DNA of 23,623 bases, from positions 1 to 23,623 of IMG/VR virus record IMGVR_UViG_3300030406_000732. One strand, written 5' to 3'. Of this stretch, positions 16,646 to 23,402 are shown piece by piece. Made by a program: the position numbers and the translations under genes. Under the pieces are notes generated by a model. That model ran no database searches. It had not been told where the DNA came from and was given only the letters and a program-made list of their open reading frames with translations. This stretch comes from a virus. Numbering within the stretch: the stretch's first letter is position 1; each line of letters starts with the position of its first letter.

Positions 16646-17229
16646 TAGAACCTCGAATTGACAAAAGTATCTGCTGGATATACACCAACATCTGCTCGAC
16701 TTTCTCCGGGCATACCTTCTGTAGCATCTGCAAATCTTGCTTCTTTGATCTTTGCTTCATAGAGATTATACATACTAGCCACTAAAGAATTACTGTTGGT
16801 TACAGAGTAACAAATATCTGCTGCCAATCTTGCAGAAATAGATTCCATTAACAGACTATCGTATTCATTAGGATCGGTAATTCTTGCTACATATTTTATT
16901 TTCATAGTAGTCTCATCTGTAACAATTGTTCTGCCTTCTACTCGAAAGTTTATATCTAAATTTTCTATACGCAATACACGCAAACAAAAAGGATCAGTTG
17001 GTAAATTGTAAGCTTTGGTAAAACCCCATGTTGGAGCTGTAGAGTTTTCTGCTAGTGTTGCTCTCCTTATCAAACTATTCCAAGGATGAGAACGAAACAC
17101 CGCATCTCTTACAAAGGTGTATCGCTGGTTTACTATTCTTGCTGCAACACTATCCTCTGTCAAAGAGTTTATGTTAGATGCACCTATCATGTTAAGTGCT
17201 GAGTTTGCTATATCTACTTCTGATGCCAT
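16645..17229 (-). CDS. Tail tubular protein A (gp11-like), 194 aa
   Basis: This is the adaptor ring between portal and nozzle. Family landmarks are I-A-N-S-A-L-N-M-I-G-A near the N-terminus, A-R-I-V-N-Q-R-Y, R-S-H-P-W-N-S-L-I-R-R-A, W-G-F-T-K-A-Y-N-L-P-T-D-P-F-C-L-R-V and the C-terminal helix with E-A-K-I-K-E-A-R-F-A-D. Length fits the family. The ribosome-binding site AAGGA sits just after a strong hairpin in the 58-nt gap that separates it from the capsid cistron. It could therefore be expressed at a lower level than the capsid genes. Confidence 0.9.
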   Translation of the reverse strand: MASEVDIANSALNMIGASNINSLTEDSVAARIVNQRYTFVRDAVFRSHPWNSLIRRATLAENSTAPTWGFTKAYNLPTDPFCLRVLRIENLDINFRVEGRTIVTDETTMKIKYVARITDPNEYDSLLMESISARLAADICYSVTNSNSLVASMYNLYEAKIKEARFADATEGMPGESRADVGVYPADTFVNSRF

Positions 17230-17246
17230 AATAAATTCCTTGTAAG

Positions 17247-17277
17247 GAAAGGGAAGTGCTAACGCAACTCCCCTTTC
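17247..17277 (-). terminator. Strong hairpin between capsid cistron and tail genes
   Basis: On the minus strand GAAAGGGGAG pairs with CTTCCCTTTC over ten positions (one G-U). The stem then continues, after one unpaired base, with TGC/GCA closing a GTTA loop: 13 base pairs in 31 nt. No U-tract follows, so it is not a standard intrinsic terminator. It sits where T7 has its partial terminator after the capsid gene. An RNase III site or a 3'-end stabiliser are good alternatives. Confidence 0.6.
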
Positions 17278-17287
17278 ATGTTACCTA

Positions 17288-17794
17288 TTAATCAACAACG
17301 TATGTGATGACAAAAGATAGGTCTCCTGCTGTATCACCAGCAGCATCAAACTTTAGACCGACATAATAATATCCGCCCGGATCTGATGACTGGCCAGCAT
17401 CTTGCCAAACCTTTTGCCCCATAGTGTTAATGTTTCTTGCTTCAAAAGCAACCTCTGTACCTGTGGTAACAGCAGCTCTTAGATCGGTAATCGCTGAAGC
17501 ATAAGCATCATCATCGACAGCCGTAACTGTGCTTGAGTCTGCATTATACAAACCTACATCACAAGTATTTGTTGATCCTGAATCAAGATCGTCATTGAAA
17601 AGCTTAATACTCACTACTGAAGAATTAGTAGGAATAGGTGCAAGCATAACTGTATCAGTTGCACTTAAATCCCCTGCTGCTAAAGCAATAGTACCTTGAG
17701 CAATTCTCATAACCCCGCCTAGTTGAGAGGAAGGGCTTTTAACAATAGGACTAGCTTCAAAGTTAGAAACTAGCGTTTGATTTACATTAGCCAT
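17288..17794 (-). CDS. Capsid-cistron protein, 168 aa (possible head decoration or stabilising protein)
   Basis: I recognise the family from marine podoviruses, where it often follows the major capsid gene, but its function is not established to my knowledge. It starts N-V-N-Q-T-L-V-S-N-F-E-A-S-P-I. The body is beta-rich with strand-turn segments such as D-T-V-M-L-A-P-I-P-T-N-S-S-V-V-S-I and T-C-D-V-G-L-Y-N-A-D. It ends Y-Y-V-G-L-K-F-D, then S-F-V-I-T-Y-V-V-D. The frame ends with two adjacent stops (TAA TAG). It has a good ribosome-binding site (AGGAGGT) in a 10-nt gap after the capsid gene, so it is likely made in large amounts. A decoration or cement role is inferred from position and composition. 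Confidence 0.65.
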   Translation of the reverse strand: MANVNQTLVSNFEASPIVKSPSSQLGGVMRIAQGTIALAAGDLSATDTVMLAPIPTNSSVVSIKLFNDDLDSGSTNTCDVGLYNADSSTVTAVDDDAYASAITDLRAAVTTGTEVAFEARNINTMGQKVWQDAGQSSDPGGYYYVGLKFDAAGDTAGDLSFVITYVVD

Positions 17795-17804
17795 AATTTA
17801 CCTC

Positions 17805-18665
17805 CTATTCTGTGCAGGCTATCTCTACTACTTTTTCTTCTTCCATGCGGGTTGCCCCGATGTCCATACAGTAATAGATTTGTGTTGAATACGACTTGTC
17901 TGATCTCTCATCTATACGACCAGTAACATCTTTACCTACAGCTAGCTTAATGCCGTCTCCGGCAAAAGCGATAACTTGTCTGTTACCATCGCTGTCTGTG
18001 TTCAGTCTGTTACTTACGATAAACTTGAAACCAACAAATGTATCTACTTCACCTTGTACCAAAGCTCTGACTGTATTAAAGTCTGCTGAAGTAACAGAGG
18101 TGATATTTAATAAATCTTCAATCTGCTCAGGTGATACTACTATGTATCTCTGGATTGAAGGGTCTACGCTATTTTGATCTAGTATCTTTTTAGCAGACAC
18201 TAGTTTAGCCTGAGTTAATCCTGCACTTCCATGAGCGATCTTTTGCCCGGATGGTAATGCTGTGGATGTGCTTCCGGTCTTGCCTGTACTAGCAGTACCG
18301 AGAGCTGCTGATATGATTACATCATCCATAGATCTCCCCATCGCCATCGCTGCTGCTCTAGCATAGGAACTCGTAGGATCTACAAGTAATCTGATTTTAT
18401 CGGGATCGTCAATTAAATCAGCATACTCATAAGTGGACATCGTCACCATTCTTCTTGCGTGTGGTGTCTCCATCAATGGAGTATCACCATGACGGGAAGT
18501 TCTTACCTGTGCTACAGCAGAACCTACCTGATCGAAAAAAGCTTTCTCACCAGTAACAGTTTCCACATCAACTGCTTCTCTTAGTAGAGAACCCATTTGT
18601 TGACTTAACATGGTTATATTACTGCTAAACTGGTTTACAAAAGCTGTAGTAATTTGCGTACTCAT
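17805..18665 (-). CDS. Major capsid protein, 286 aa
   Basis: This protein builds the icosahedral shell. The N-terminus S-T-Q-I-T-T-A-F-V-N-Q-F and the following G-S-L-L-R-E-A-V-D match podovirus capsid proteins of the HK97 fold. Further landmarks are R-H-G-D-T-P, M-S-T-Y-E-Y-A-D-L-I-D-D-P-D-K (typical spine-helix region, about residues 74-88), M-G-R-S-M-D-D-V-I-I-S-A-A-L-G (about 108-122) and a C-terminal R-I-D-E-R-S-D-K-S-Y-S-T-Q-I-Y-Y-C-M-D-I-G-A-T-R. Length fits the short-type capsid proteins without a long delta domain; assembly uses the separate scaffold gene. AAGGAG precedes the ATG. The 154-nt upstream gap is rich in hairpins. Confidence 0.93.
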   Translation of the reverse strand: MSTQITTAFVNQFSSNITMLSQQMGSLLREAVDVETVTGEKAFFDQVGSAVAQVRTSRHGDTPLMETPHARRMVTMSTYEYADLIDDPDKIRLLVDPTSSYARAAAMAMGRSMDDVIISAALGTASTGKTGSTSTALPSGQKIAHGSAGLTQAKLVSAKKILDQNSVDPSIQRYIVVSPEQIEDLLNITSVTSADFNTVRALVQGEVDTFVGFKFIVSNRLNTDSDGNRQVIAFAGDGIKLAVGKDVTGRIDERSDKSYSTQIYYCMDIGATRMEEEKVVEIACTE

Positions 18666-18819
18666 AACGCTCTCCTTGTAAAAAAGTTAATAATATTAAG
18701 AAAACAAATTGCTACCCTGCTTTCGCAGGACACTTCTATATTTAAGGTTAATCACCTTTAGCTGTCGGTGCCACCGGTAAGGGCTTTCGCTTATCTTACT
18801 TTACGTTCTTCTGTAAATT
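18666..18819 (-). ncRNA. Structured leader before the major capsid gene (candidate RNA element)
   Basis: This gap carries four consecutive hairpins when read as minus-strand RNA. They are GTAAG/CTTAC around an inner GCGAAAGC (18777-18799); CGGTG/CACCG-type (18766-18776); AAGGT/ACCTT with a GATTA loop (about 18743-18757); and CCTGC-GAAA-GCAGG (18716-18729). Two of them contain the same octamer GCGAAAGC, i.e. a GNRA tetraloop closed by GC. A GCTA/TAGC pair could close the last two into a junction. An AT-rich single strand then leads to the capsid ribosome-binding site. I match it to no known RNA family. Stabiliser, processing site or weak terminator plus start site are all possible. Confidence 0.5.
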
Positions 18820-19662
18820 CTATTCCTCTTCTGGGTGCATATACTCCATAAGTTCTTGTACTTGTTGTACAGTTCTCATGTGATCTGGATGCTTTTTATC
18901 CCAGTAGGGGCCGCCATCACGAGGATCTCCTCGCAAGGCTGCAATCTCTTTTTCTGCATCAGCCGGTGTATACTGTGGCTGTTGCTTATTGCCAACCATC
19001 TTATCTTCTCCTAGTTTGGAGTTAATATAGTTTCCTATGTTGGCTAGTGTTTTTATAAATACAGGATCGTTACCTAGTGGTACACCATCCTTTGTAAGTA
19101 ATTGATCAAAGTCTTTGGGTGCAAACTCTGTAAGCACTCCTTTGGCTTCATTCATCTTTGTATCAAATGCTTTACCCCATTCCTTCTTCAAGGCAATCTC
19201 TGCTTCGCCCTTGATGATCTCTACATCCTCTGGAGAAGGTGGAGCATTTGCTGCTTTGAGTTCTGCTTCCTTAGCCATGTATTCTTGAAAGATAGTATTG
19301 GCTTGTCTATCGTTTAGACCTGCCTTGTGAGCTAACCCTCGATACCAACTCTCCATATCCTTATCGACTTGTGTACCTTCTTTCAATTCTAGCTTGTAGC
19401 CTTGTGCATCTTCAGGCTTACCTAGTTTTGTATAAACATTGTTCCAGTCATCATCGTTTGCCCATCGACCCGGCACAGCAATCTTATCAGCTCCTATCAT
19501 GCTTTGTGCATGGATTGCAGTCTTTGCTAAGGACTCAATACTGTTTGCATTGTGTATTAATTGATTGTCTCTTATATCTTCTGGTAAACTTGCTTTCCAA
19601 TCTTCAGACGGAGCCTGCCCAGTTTCCACCGGAGCTTCCGCTACCTGTTGTTCTTCAGCCAT
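18820..19662 (-). CDS. Scaffolding/capsid assembly protein, 280 aa
   Basis: This acts inside the procapsid to direct shell assembly and then leaves. It is acidic at the N-terminus (A-E-E-Q-Q-V-A-E-A-P-V-E-T-G) with the segment D-W-K-A-S-L-P-E-D-I-R-D-N, a pattern frequent in podovirus scaffolds. It has I-A-V-P-G-R-W-A and then Y-T-K-L-G-K-P-E-D-A-Q-G-Y-K-L (about residues 62-91), also typical. The rest is helical and charged, ending in an acidic M-H-P-E-E-E. Position immediately before the capsid gene supports the call. The ribosome-binding site AAGGAGAG is formed by the last codons of the gene upstream. Confidence 0.85.
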   Translation of the reverse strand: MAEEQQVAEAPVETGQAPSEDWKASLPEDIRDNQLIHNANSIESLAKTAIHAQSMIGADKIAVPGRWANDDDWNNVYTKLGKPEDAQGYKLELKEGTQVDKDMESWYRGLAHKAGLNDRQANTIFQEYMAKEAELKAANAPPSPEDVEIIKGEAEIALKKEWGKAFDTKMNEAKGVLTEFAPKDFDQLLTKDGVPLGNDPVFIKTLANIGNYINSKLGEDKMVGNKQQPQYTPADAEKEIAALRGDPRDGGPYWDKKHPDHMRTVQQVQELMEYMHPEEE

Positions 19663-19665
19663 GTC

Positions 19666-19881
19666 TTACTCTCCTTTCGCTTTTTCATCTAGTGGTTGAA
19701 AATCATTTAGTTGCCTAAATATAAAAAACAGAACACTTCTTGCTCCCTGATTGTATGCAGTCGTGTCTGTCTCTCCTCGTACAAAAGTATCTCTATCATA
19801 GAAACGCTCTCGTAAATCTTGTAATACTCGCTCTCCTTCTTTGGAGGTGAATACTAATCTATAATCATCATTAGTCATCAT
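19666..19881 (-). CDS. Bbp19-like small protein, 71 aa
   Basis: This is a short protein of the type seen after the portal gene in Bordetella phage BPP-1-like podoviruses. Landmarks are Y-R-L-V-F-T-S-K-E-G-E-R-V-L-Q-D-L, D-T-T-A-Y-N-Q-G-A-R-S-V-L and I-F-R-Q-L. Its function is not known to me; position suggests a head or assembly role. The ATG overlaps the portal stop by 4 nt (ATGA), with a second ATG directly after it. No good ribosome-binding site is seen, so translation is likely coupled to the portal. Its final K-G-E codons (AAAGGAGAG) supply the scaffold gene's ribosome-binding site. Confidence 0.75.
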   Translation of the reverse strand: MMTNDDYRLVFTSKEGERVLQDLRERFYDRDTFVRGETDTTAYNQGARSVLFFIFRQLNDFQPLDEKAKGE

Positions 19882-21479
19882 TGTAGTGCTTTCAATGCAG
19901 GTGCAGCCTTACCAGCTGCTTCTGCTGTTTGTAGAGCTTCCTGTTGCTCTGCCATTTGTTGTTGCATCTGTTGCCTTGCTTCTCGTTCTTGTGCGACTTG
20001 CTGATCGCTCTTGATCGTTGATGCAGGCACTCCTAATATTCTTATAACATACTTAGCCAGTCCATCCATATCCACATAATCAAATACCGCAGGATTGACT
20101 TGTGATAATGGAGCAAGCATCTCAAACAATCGCATTGCAGATTGTACATCTCCTAACCTTTGTGCTTTGGCTAGTGGTGAAATATATTCTATCTCTACAT
20201 CATTGTTTGCCAAGAACTCTGGTGGAGCTGCAAACTTTCTTTCTCTGCTCAATACATTGTACACTCTTTCTATCAAAGGCTGTAGCATCTCCGCTTGTAA
20301 TCTTCCTAAAACCGGGCCAAGTAATCGCATCTTCTCTTCTGTTCTCTGGATCACTTCGGTAGCTGTCATCTGTGGCCCCTGTGATAATATTAACTGATCA
20401 ACATAAAACGCTGATCGGATTGCATTCCTTCTTTGCTCTTCCATATTCAAGCCTAGAGAATTGTTTGCTCCTATATTTAATGGTTCTATTCTATCTCTAG
20501 TACCTGATCTGTAATAATTAAGTCCACCCGGTACAGTTCGTATTGGCATCATAAATCCATCATCAGGAAGCATCAAAGGTGGATCTACCTGTTTTTGTGC
20601 AGATCGTATAATGACTTCTGACATTTTATTAAGCATCTTAGTATCAGCAAGTGCAGTCATTGCAGGAGATCTGCCATAGCCTAACTCAAAGGATGCTTTT
20701 AAAAATCTTGGACACACATAAGGCAGTTCATCGTATCCCCCTTCGGATATTGTTATCTTATCGTGTGGATCTATATACACGCTAGCAAAAGGTTTATTCA
20801 AACTATCTAACTGTGTAATGTCGTAAGCTTCTCTTGGAAACACAGCGTGCAACAGTTCTACTTCCTTGTATGGCTCCATCCTTGCCATGTTCTGTAACCT
20901 TGGGGGCAAATTCTCTTCCCCAAACATTTTCCTCATAGCAATGCAGGTCATCTTAAATTTACGATATACTGTATCGACTGTACCCTTTTCATCTTCGGCT
21001 AGATAGCATTCAGCTATATGCCTTGTGCTAAATCGTACATCAGTAACATCATCCTTTTCAATACTCATAACTGCTGTGCCAAACACCACTAAGTCTGAAT
21101 ATAGTTCATGTACTGCTTCTGCAAAGTTGGAACGATTAAAGGTATTGTACATGACATCCGTTACCCCTTCTAGCCACTCCTTAGCTTCGTCATCTCCATC
21201 TAACTCTCTATCCTTGAAACGCAAACTAAACCATGCAGAACTAGGATTGGTCAACATTCCATGTAAACTCGCTGCAAGCATTTCTGCTGCATGGATAGCA
21301 GTACCATCAAAGACTAACTCTGTACGCTTATCACCAGAGGTACGCTTCTTGGTTATGTCTGCTTTTCTTGGTGATATAAAATCTGCTAGTTGCTGCCAAT
21401 GACTTTCCCAATTGCTCCTCTGATCTACTAATGTTTTGAACTGGTGCATGATTGCAACTGCTTTTTTATCTTCAGCCAT
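19878..21479 (-). CDS. Portal / head-to-tail connecting protein, 533 aa
   Basis: This forms the twelve-subunit ring at the unique vertex through which DNA enters and leaves. The N-terminal region fits the phage head-to-tail connecting protein family: W-E-S-H-W-Q-Q-L-A-D-F-I-S-P-R, then V-F-D-G-T-A-I-H-A-A-E-M-L-A-A-S-L-H-G-M-L-T-N-P-S-S-A-W-F in pieces (about residues 54-83). The middle shows F-E-L-G-Y-G-R-S-P-A-M-T-A-L-A-D (about 267-281). A further conserved patch is P-Q-M-T-A-T-E-V-I-Q-R-T-E-E-K (about 370-384). The last 40 residues are Gln/Ala-rich (R-Q-Q-M-Q-Q-Q-M-A-E-Q-Q), a helical barrel-like tail. It starts right at the upstream stop (TAG ATG), with AGGAGG encoded in that gene's last codons. 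Confidence 0.95.
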   Translation of the reverse strand: MAEDKKAVAIMHQFKTLVDQRSNWESHWQQLADFISPRKADITKKRTSGDKRTELVFDGTAIHAAEMLAASLHGMLTNPSSAWFSLRFKDRELDGDDEAKEWLEGVTDVMYNTFNRSNFAEAVHELYSDLVVFGTAVMSIEKDDVTDVRFSTRHIAECYLAEDEKGTVDTVYRKFKMTCIAMRKMFGEENLPPRLQNMARMEPYKEVELLHAVFPREAYDITQLDSLNKPFASVYIDPHDKITISEGGYDELPYVCPRFLKASFELGYGRSPAMTALADTKMLNKMSEVIIRSAQKQVDPPLMLPDDGFMMPIRTVPGGLNYYRSGTRDRIEPLNIGANNSLGLNMEEQRRNAIRSAFYVDQLILSQGPQMTATEVIQRTEEKMRLLGPVLGRLQAEMLQPLIERVYNVLSRERKFAAPPEFLANNDVEIEYISPLAKAQRLGDVQSAMRLFEMLAPLSQVNPAVFDYVDMDGLAKYVIRILGVPASTIKSDQQVAQEREARQQMQQQMAEQQEALQTAEAAGKAAPALKALQ

Positions 21480-21698
21480 CTATCCTCCTAACAAGGTTTT
21501 TACAGAAGTGCTTTCTCCTGTAGCGGTCAATCCTTGGGTTCCTGTTAATATGGTTGCTCTTTCTCCTGATACCCTTCTTTTCTTTCTGTAATCAGGACTA
21601 TCATCTTCTGCTCGTATTGCAGGTCTTGGTTGTACTACCGGTGCAGGTTGTGCAGGCGGTGGCGGTGGTGGGCTAGGTCTTGAAAAAAATCCTCCCAT
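21480..21698 (-). CDS. Polyproline mini-protein B, 72 aa (paralogue of the next gene upstream)
   Basis: The N-terminus M-G-G-F-F-S-R is followed by a Pro-rich stretch (about residues 8-27). Then comes a basic patch, Y-R-K-K-R-R-V-S-G-E-R, and a conserved C-terminus, A-T-I-L-T-G-x-x-G-L-T-A ... S-V-K-T-L-L-G-G. Proteins of this design are common between terminase and portal genes in marine podoviruses; no function is known to me. The upstream neighbour has the same architecture, so the two look like a tandem duplication. The last codons TTAGGAGGA give both L-G-G and the portal gene's ribosome-binding site (AGGAGG, 21484-21489). Confidence 0.7.
   Translation of the reverse strand: MGGFFSRPSPPPPPPAQPAPVVQPRPAIRAEDDSPDYRKKRRVSGERATILTGTQGLTATGESTSVKTLLGG
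21484..21489 (-). promoter_or_regulatory. Shine-Dalgarno of the portal gene, inside the previous coding sequence
   Basis: AGGAGG, four bases before the portal ATG at 21479, is encoded by the Leu-Gly-Gly end of the polyproline protein. The stop and the next start are directly adjacent. Confidence 0.75.
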
Positions 21699-21699
21699 A

Positions 21700-21915
21700 T
21701 TAATATCCTCCTAATAAAGTTGGTGATACGCTTGAAGTATCTTCTGCTGTAAGACCTGCCGGGCCTGTCAACATAGTAGCCCTTACACCCCTTCTTCTTT
21801 TTAATCTTGTTTCTTCCTTATCTATCTCATCCCTCTCTACTGGTCTTATAGCAGGTGGAGGAGGAGCTGGAGGGGGTGGTGGTGGTGTTGGTATTTTGGG
21901 TGATAAAAAACTCAT
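21700..21915 (-). CDS. Polyproline mini-protein A, 71 aa
   Basis: The start M-S-F-L-S-P-K-I-P-T is followed by two runs of Pro (about residues 9-21), then I-R-P-V-E-R-D-E-I, a basic patch R-L-K-R-R-R-G-V-R and the C-terminus A-T-M-L-T-G-x-x-G-L-T-A ... S-P-T-L-L-G-G-Y. It shares order and C-terminal motif with the 72-aa gene just downstream. The conserved end suggests a peptide that docks on another virion or packaging protein, and the polyproline stretch a stiff spacer; both are inference. The ATG overlaps the terminase stop by 4 nt (ATGA). Its last codons hold AGGAGG (21707-21712) for the next gene. Confidence 0.7.
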   Translation of the reverse strand: MSFLSPKIPTPPPPPPAPPPPAIRPVERDEIDKEETRLKRRRGVRATMLTGPAGLTAEDTSSVSPTLLGGY

Positions 21916-23204
21916 AACTCTCCTGTATGTGTAAATGGGTTATAACTATTTGATGCCATCCTCTGCATGGGCTGGCTCCAACTATTTCTTTCTTTTAGGC
22001 CAACAGCTAAATACCTAAAGGCATCGGCTGCATGACTTGACCACGAATGAACTGGAGTATTTCTAAAACTTCTTGTTCTCTCGTTATAGGCTCTATGATA
22101 ATGCCTTAGTGCATCCAGCCCTAGCTTGCATCGCTCACTATCAAACCAACATCTGGGTATCAACATCTGAGCTGCGTGTATTCCATCTTCTAGTGGTAGC
22201 TTCGGTGCTACTCGAAAGTTCAGACCTAGATCATAGGCAATCTCTCTTCTGCTCTTTCCTGATCCTAACTCTCGTACTTCTATATCGTGTGGTGCTACAT
22301 GGTCTCCATACAAATACTTCTTTCTTTGAAGTGCATCTACATAATGGGGTAGCCCCTCATTTCTATTTTCATAAAAGTCAATCACATTAATAGCACGCCC
22401 ATCATTCTGAGCAAACCATATAGCTGTACTATCGCCAATACCTAGATCCCAATACGTATCTACTTTTAAAGAAGGGTCATAAGGAACTTTCGTAATACGC
22501 CCCTCTTCCATGGCTTCTTCTAGGTACTTGCCATATATTGAGCCGGGTACATTTGCCACCCAGCTACATTCAAATTCCTGATTGTACTGATCTTCTGTCA
22601 TCATGGAACGAGCTGCATCCAACTCTTCCTGTTCTACAATCTTTGTCTGCGATGCCTTGTATGTTACATGATACCAGTCTTTCGTATTGCTTGCCTGCTC
22701 ATACAGGTCAAAGAACGCATTGTGTCCTCTTGGTGTTCCTATAAAATAACAAAAGCCTTTACGATCTGACAATGCAGGTCGTATGATCTCTGGAAACACA
22801 CTCTCTGGCATATCTGCCACCTCATCCAGTATACATCCATCTAGATATATCCCACGAAGGCTATCAGGATTTTCTGCTCCAAGCAGATTAATCCTTGCTC
22901 CGTTCGGTAGGTCTACTCGTAGTTCTGTCTCATGAAAGCGTGCATCTGGTATCTTGGCACTAAACTGCTTGAGGTAATCCCAAGCAACTGCTTTCGCTTG
23001 TCTATATGTTGGTGCAAGGTATGAAAACCTTGGAGAAGGTTGTGTACACAATATCGCTTCTCTTAGTAGATGGTTCATAGCCATTACTGTTTTGCCAAAC
23101 CTTCTATGGCACACTATCACGCCCCATCTGTATTTGGTTAGCTTTTGGTGAAGCTTGGCTTGTAGTGGTCTTGGTGTATAGGGTATTTCGATGTGTGTGG
23201 GCAA
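21912..23204 (-). CDS. terL: Terminase large subunit, 430 aa
   Basis: This is the ATP-driven DNA packaging motor and genome-cutting nuclease. The Walker A-type loop C-H-R-R-F-G-K-T lies at residues 32-39 and Walker B C-I-L-D-E at 124-128. The coupling motif F-I-G-T-P-R-G is near residue 155. In the C-terminal RNase H-like nuclease, D-T-Y-W-D-L-G-I-G-D is near 247-256, and the final acidic residue is in H-S-W-S-S-H-A-A-D-A-F-R-Y. Length is slightly shorter than typical podovirus large terminases, but all motifs are present. The start is TTG at 23204, because its frame begins M-P-T-H-I-E-I-P-Y and AGGAG lies six bases before it. Hairpins in the upstream gap may regulate it. Confidence 0.95.
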   Translation of the reverse strand: MPTHIEIPYTPRPLQAKLHQKLTKYRWGVIVCHRRFGKTVMAMNHLLREAILCTQPSPRFSYLAPTYRQAKAVAWDYLKQFSAKIPDARFHETELRVDLPNGARINLLGAENPDSLRGIYLDGCILDEVADMPESVFPEIIRPALSDRKGFCYFIGTPRGHNAFFDLYEQASNTKDWYHVTYKASQTKIVEQEELDAARSMMTEDQYNQEFECSWVANVPGSIYGKYLEEAMEEGRITKVPYDPSLKVDTYWDLGIGDSTAIWFAQNDGRAINVIDFYENRNEGLPHYVDALQRKKYLYGDHVAPHDIEVRELGSGKSRREIAYDLGLNFRVAPKLPLEDGIHAAQMLIPRCWFDSERCKLGLDALRHYHRAYNERTRSFRNTPVHSWSSHAADAFRYLAVGLKERNSWSQPMQRMASNSYNPFTHTGEL

Positions 23205-23223
23205 GACACTCTCCTCTCTCTCT

Positions 23224-23252
23224 ATTATACGCTATAGCAGGCGGCCAGTCGT
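23224..23252 (-). promoter_or_regulatory. Possible sigma70-type promoter just before terL
   Basis: A perfect TATAAT (23229-23224 on the minus strand) lies about 20 bases before the TTG start. At 17-bp spacing the -35 is ACGACT, only three matches to TTGACA. Transcription would start within or next to the ribosome-binding site, which is awkward. The preceding CTATAG also recalls T7-type promoter cores, but no repeated promoter motif was found in the window. Tentative. Confidence 0.22.
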
Positions 23253-23344
23253 TTTTGGGGGGCGTGGGGGTCATAGTTTTGCAAAATAGCAGCACCATAA
23301 CTGCACCAACTATACGCAAACCCACAGAAAACTAGCATTATTGT

Positions 23345-23361
23345 ACGGGTTACTTACCCGT
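23345..23361 (-). other. Perfect 6-bp hairpin in the terS-terL gap
   Basis: ACGGGT and ACCCGT surround a 5-nt loop. It follows the alternative hairpins at 23364-23433 in transcription order and is followed by TACAATAATG, with no U-tract. It may be part of the same leader structure. Confidence 0.55.
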
Positions 23362-23374
23362 TAGGGCTAGCAAA

Positions 23375-23402
23375 AGCCCAGAAAACAAAGCTTTCTTGGG
23401 CT
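23375..23402 (-). terminator. Terminator-like hairpin after the terminase small subunit gene
   Basis: As minus-strand RNA, AGCCC pairs with GGGCT and, after one bulged A, AGAAA pairs with TTTCT around a short loop. Four U residues (counting the last stem base) follow at once. This is the best intrinsic-terminator candidate in the window. The short U-run suggests partial termination. Its left arm can pair with an upstream segment instead, and its right arm with a downstream one (see findings). Confidence 0.5.

Noticed and set aside
18716-18729. CCTGC-GAAA-GCAGG hairpin as a classical intrinsic terminator before the capsid gene
   Set aside because: About ten non-U bases separate the stem from the first U-rich stretch, so I list it as part of a structured leader instead.
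18666-18819. Self-cleaving ribozyme, glutamine riboswitch or similar known RNA in the capsid leader
   Set aside because: I looked for hammerhead core bases (CUGAUGA, GAAA, UH), twister-type and glnA-type conserved boxes and did not find them.
19371-19718. Plus-strand 115-residue frame and similar plus-strand frames (e.g. 5628-5930, 21025-21402, 22073-22390)
   Set aside because: All lie antisense to well-supported genes, have no family resemblance, and carry odd Cys/Leu/Ser composition typical of shadow frames.
23104-23325. 73-residue minus-strand frame beginning at a GTG, with a hydrophobic start and P-T-P-P stretch
   Set aside because: It overlaps the terL N-terminus by 100 bases, has no good ribosome-binding site, and its second half is terL read out of frame.
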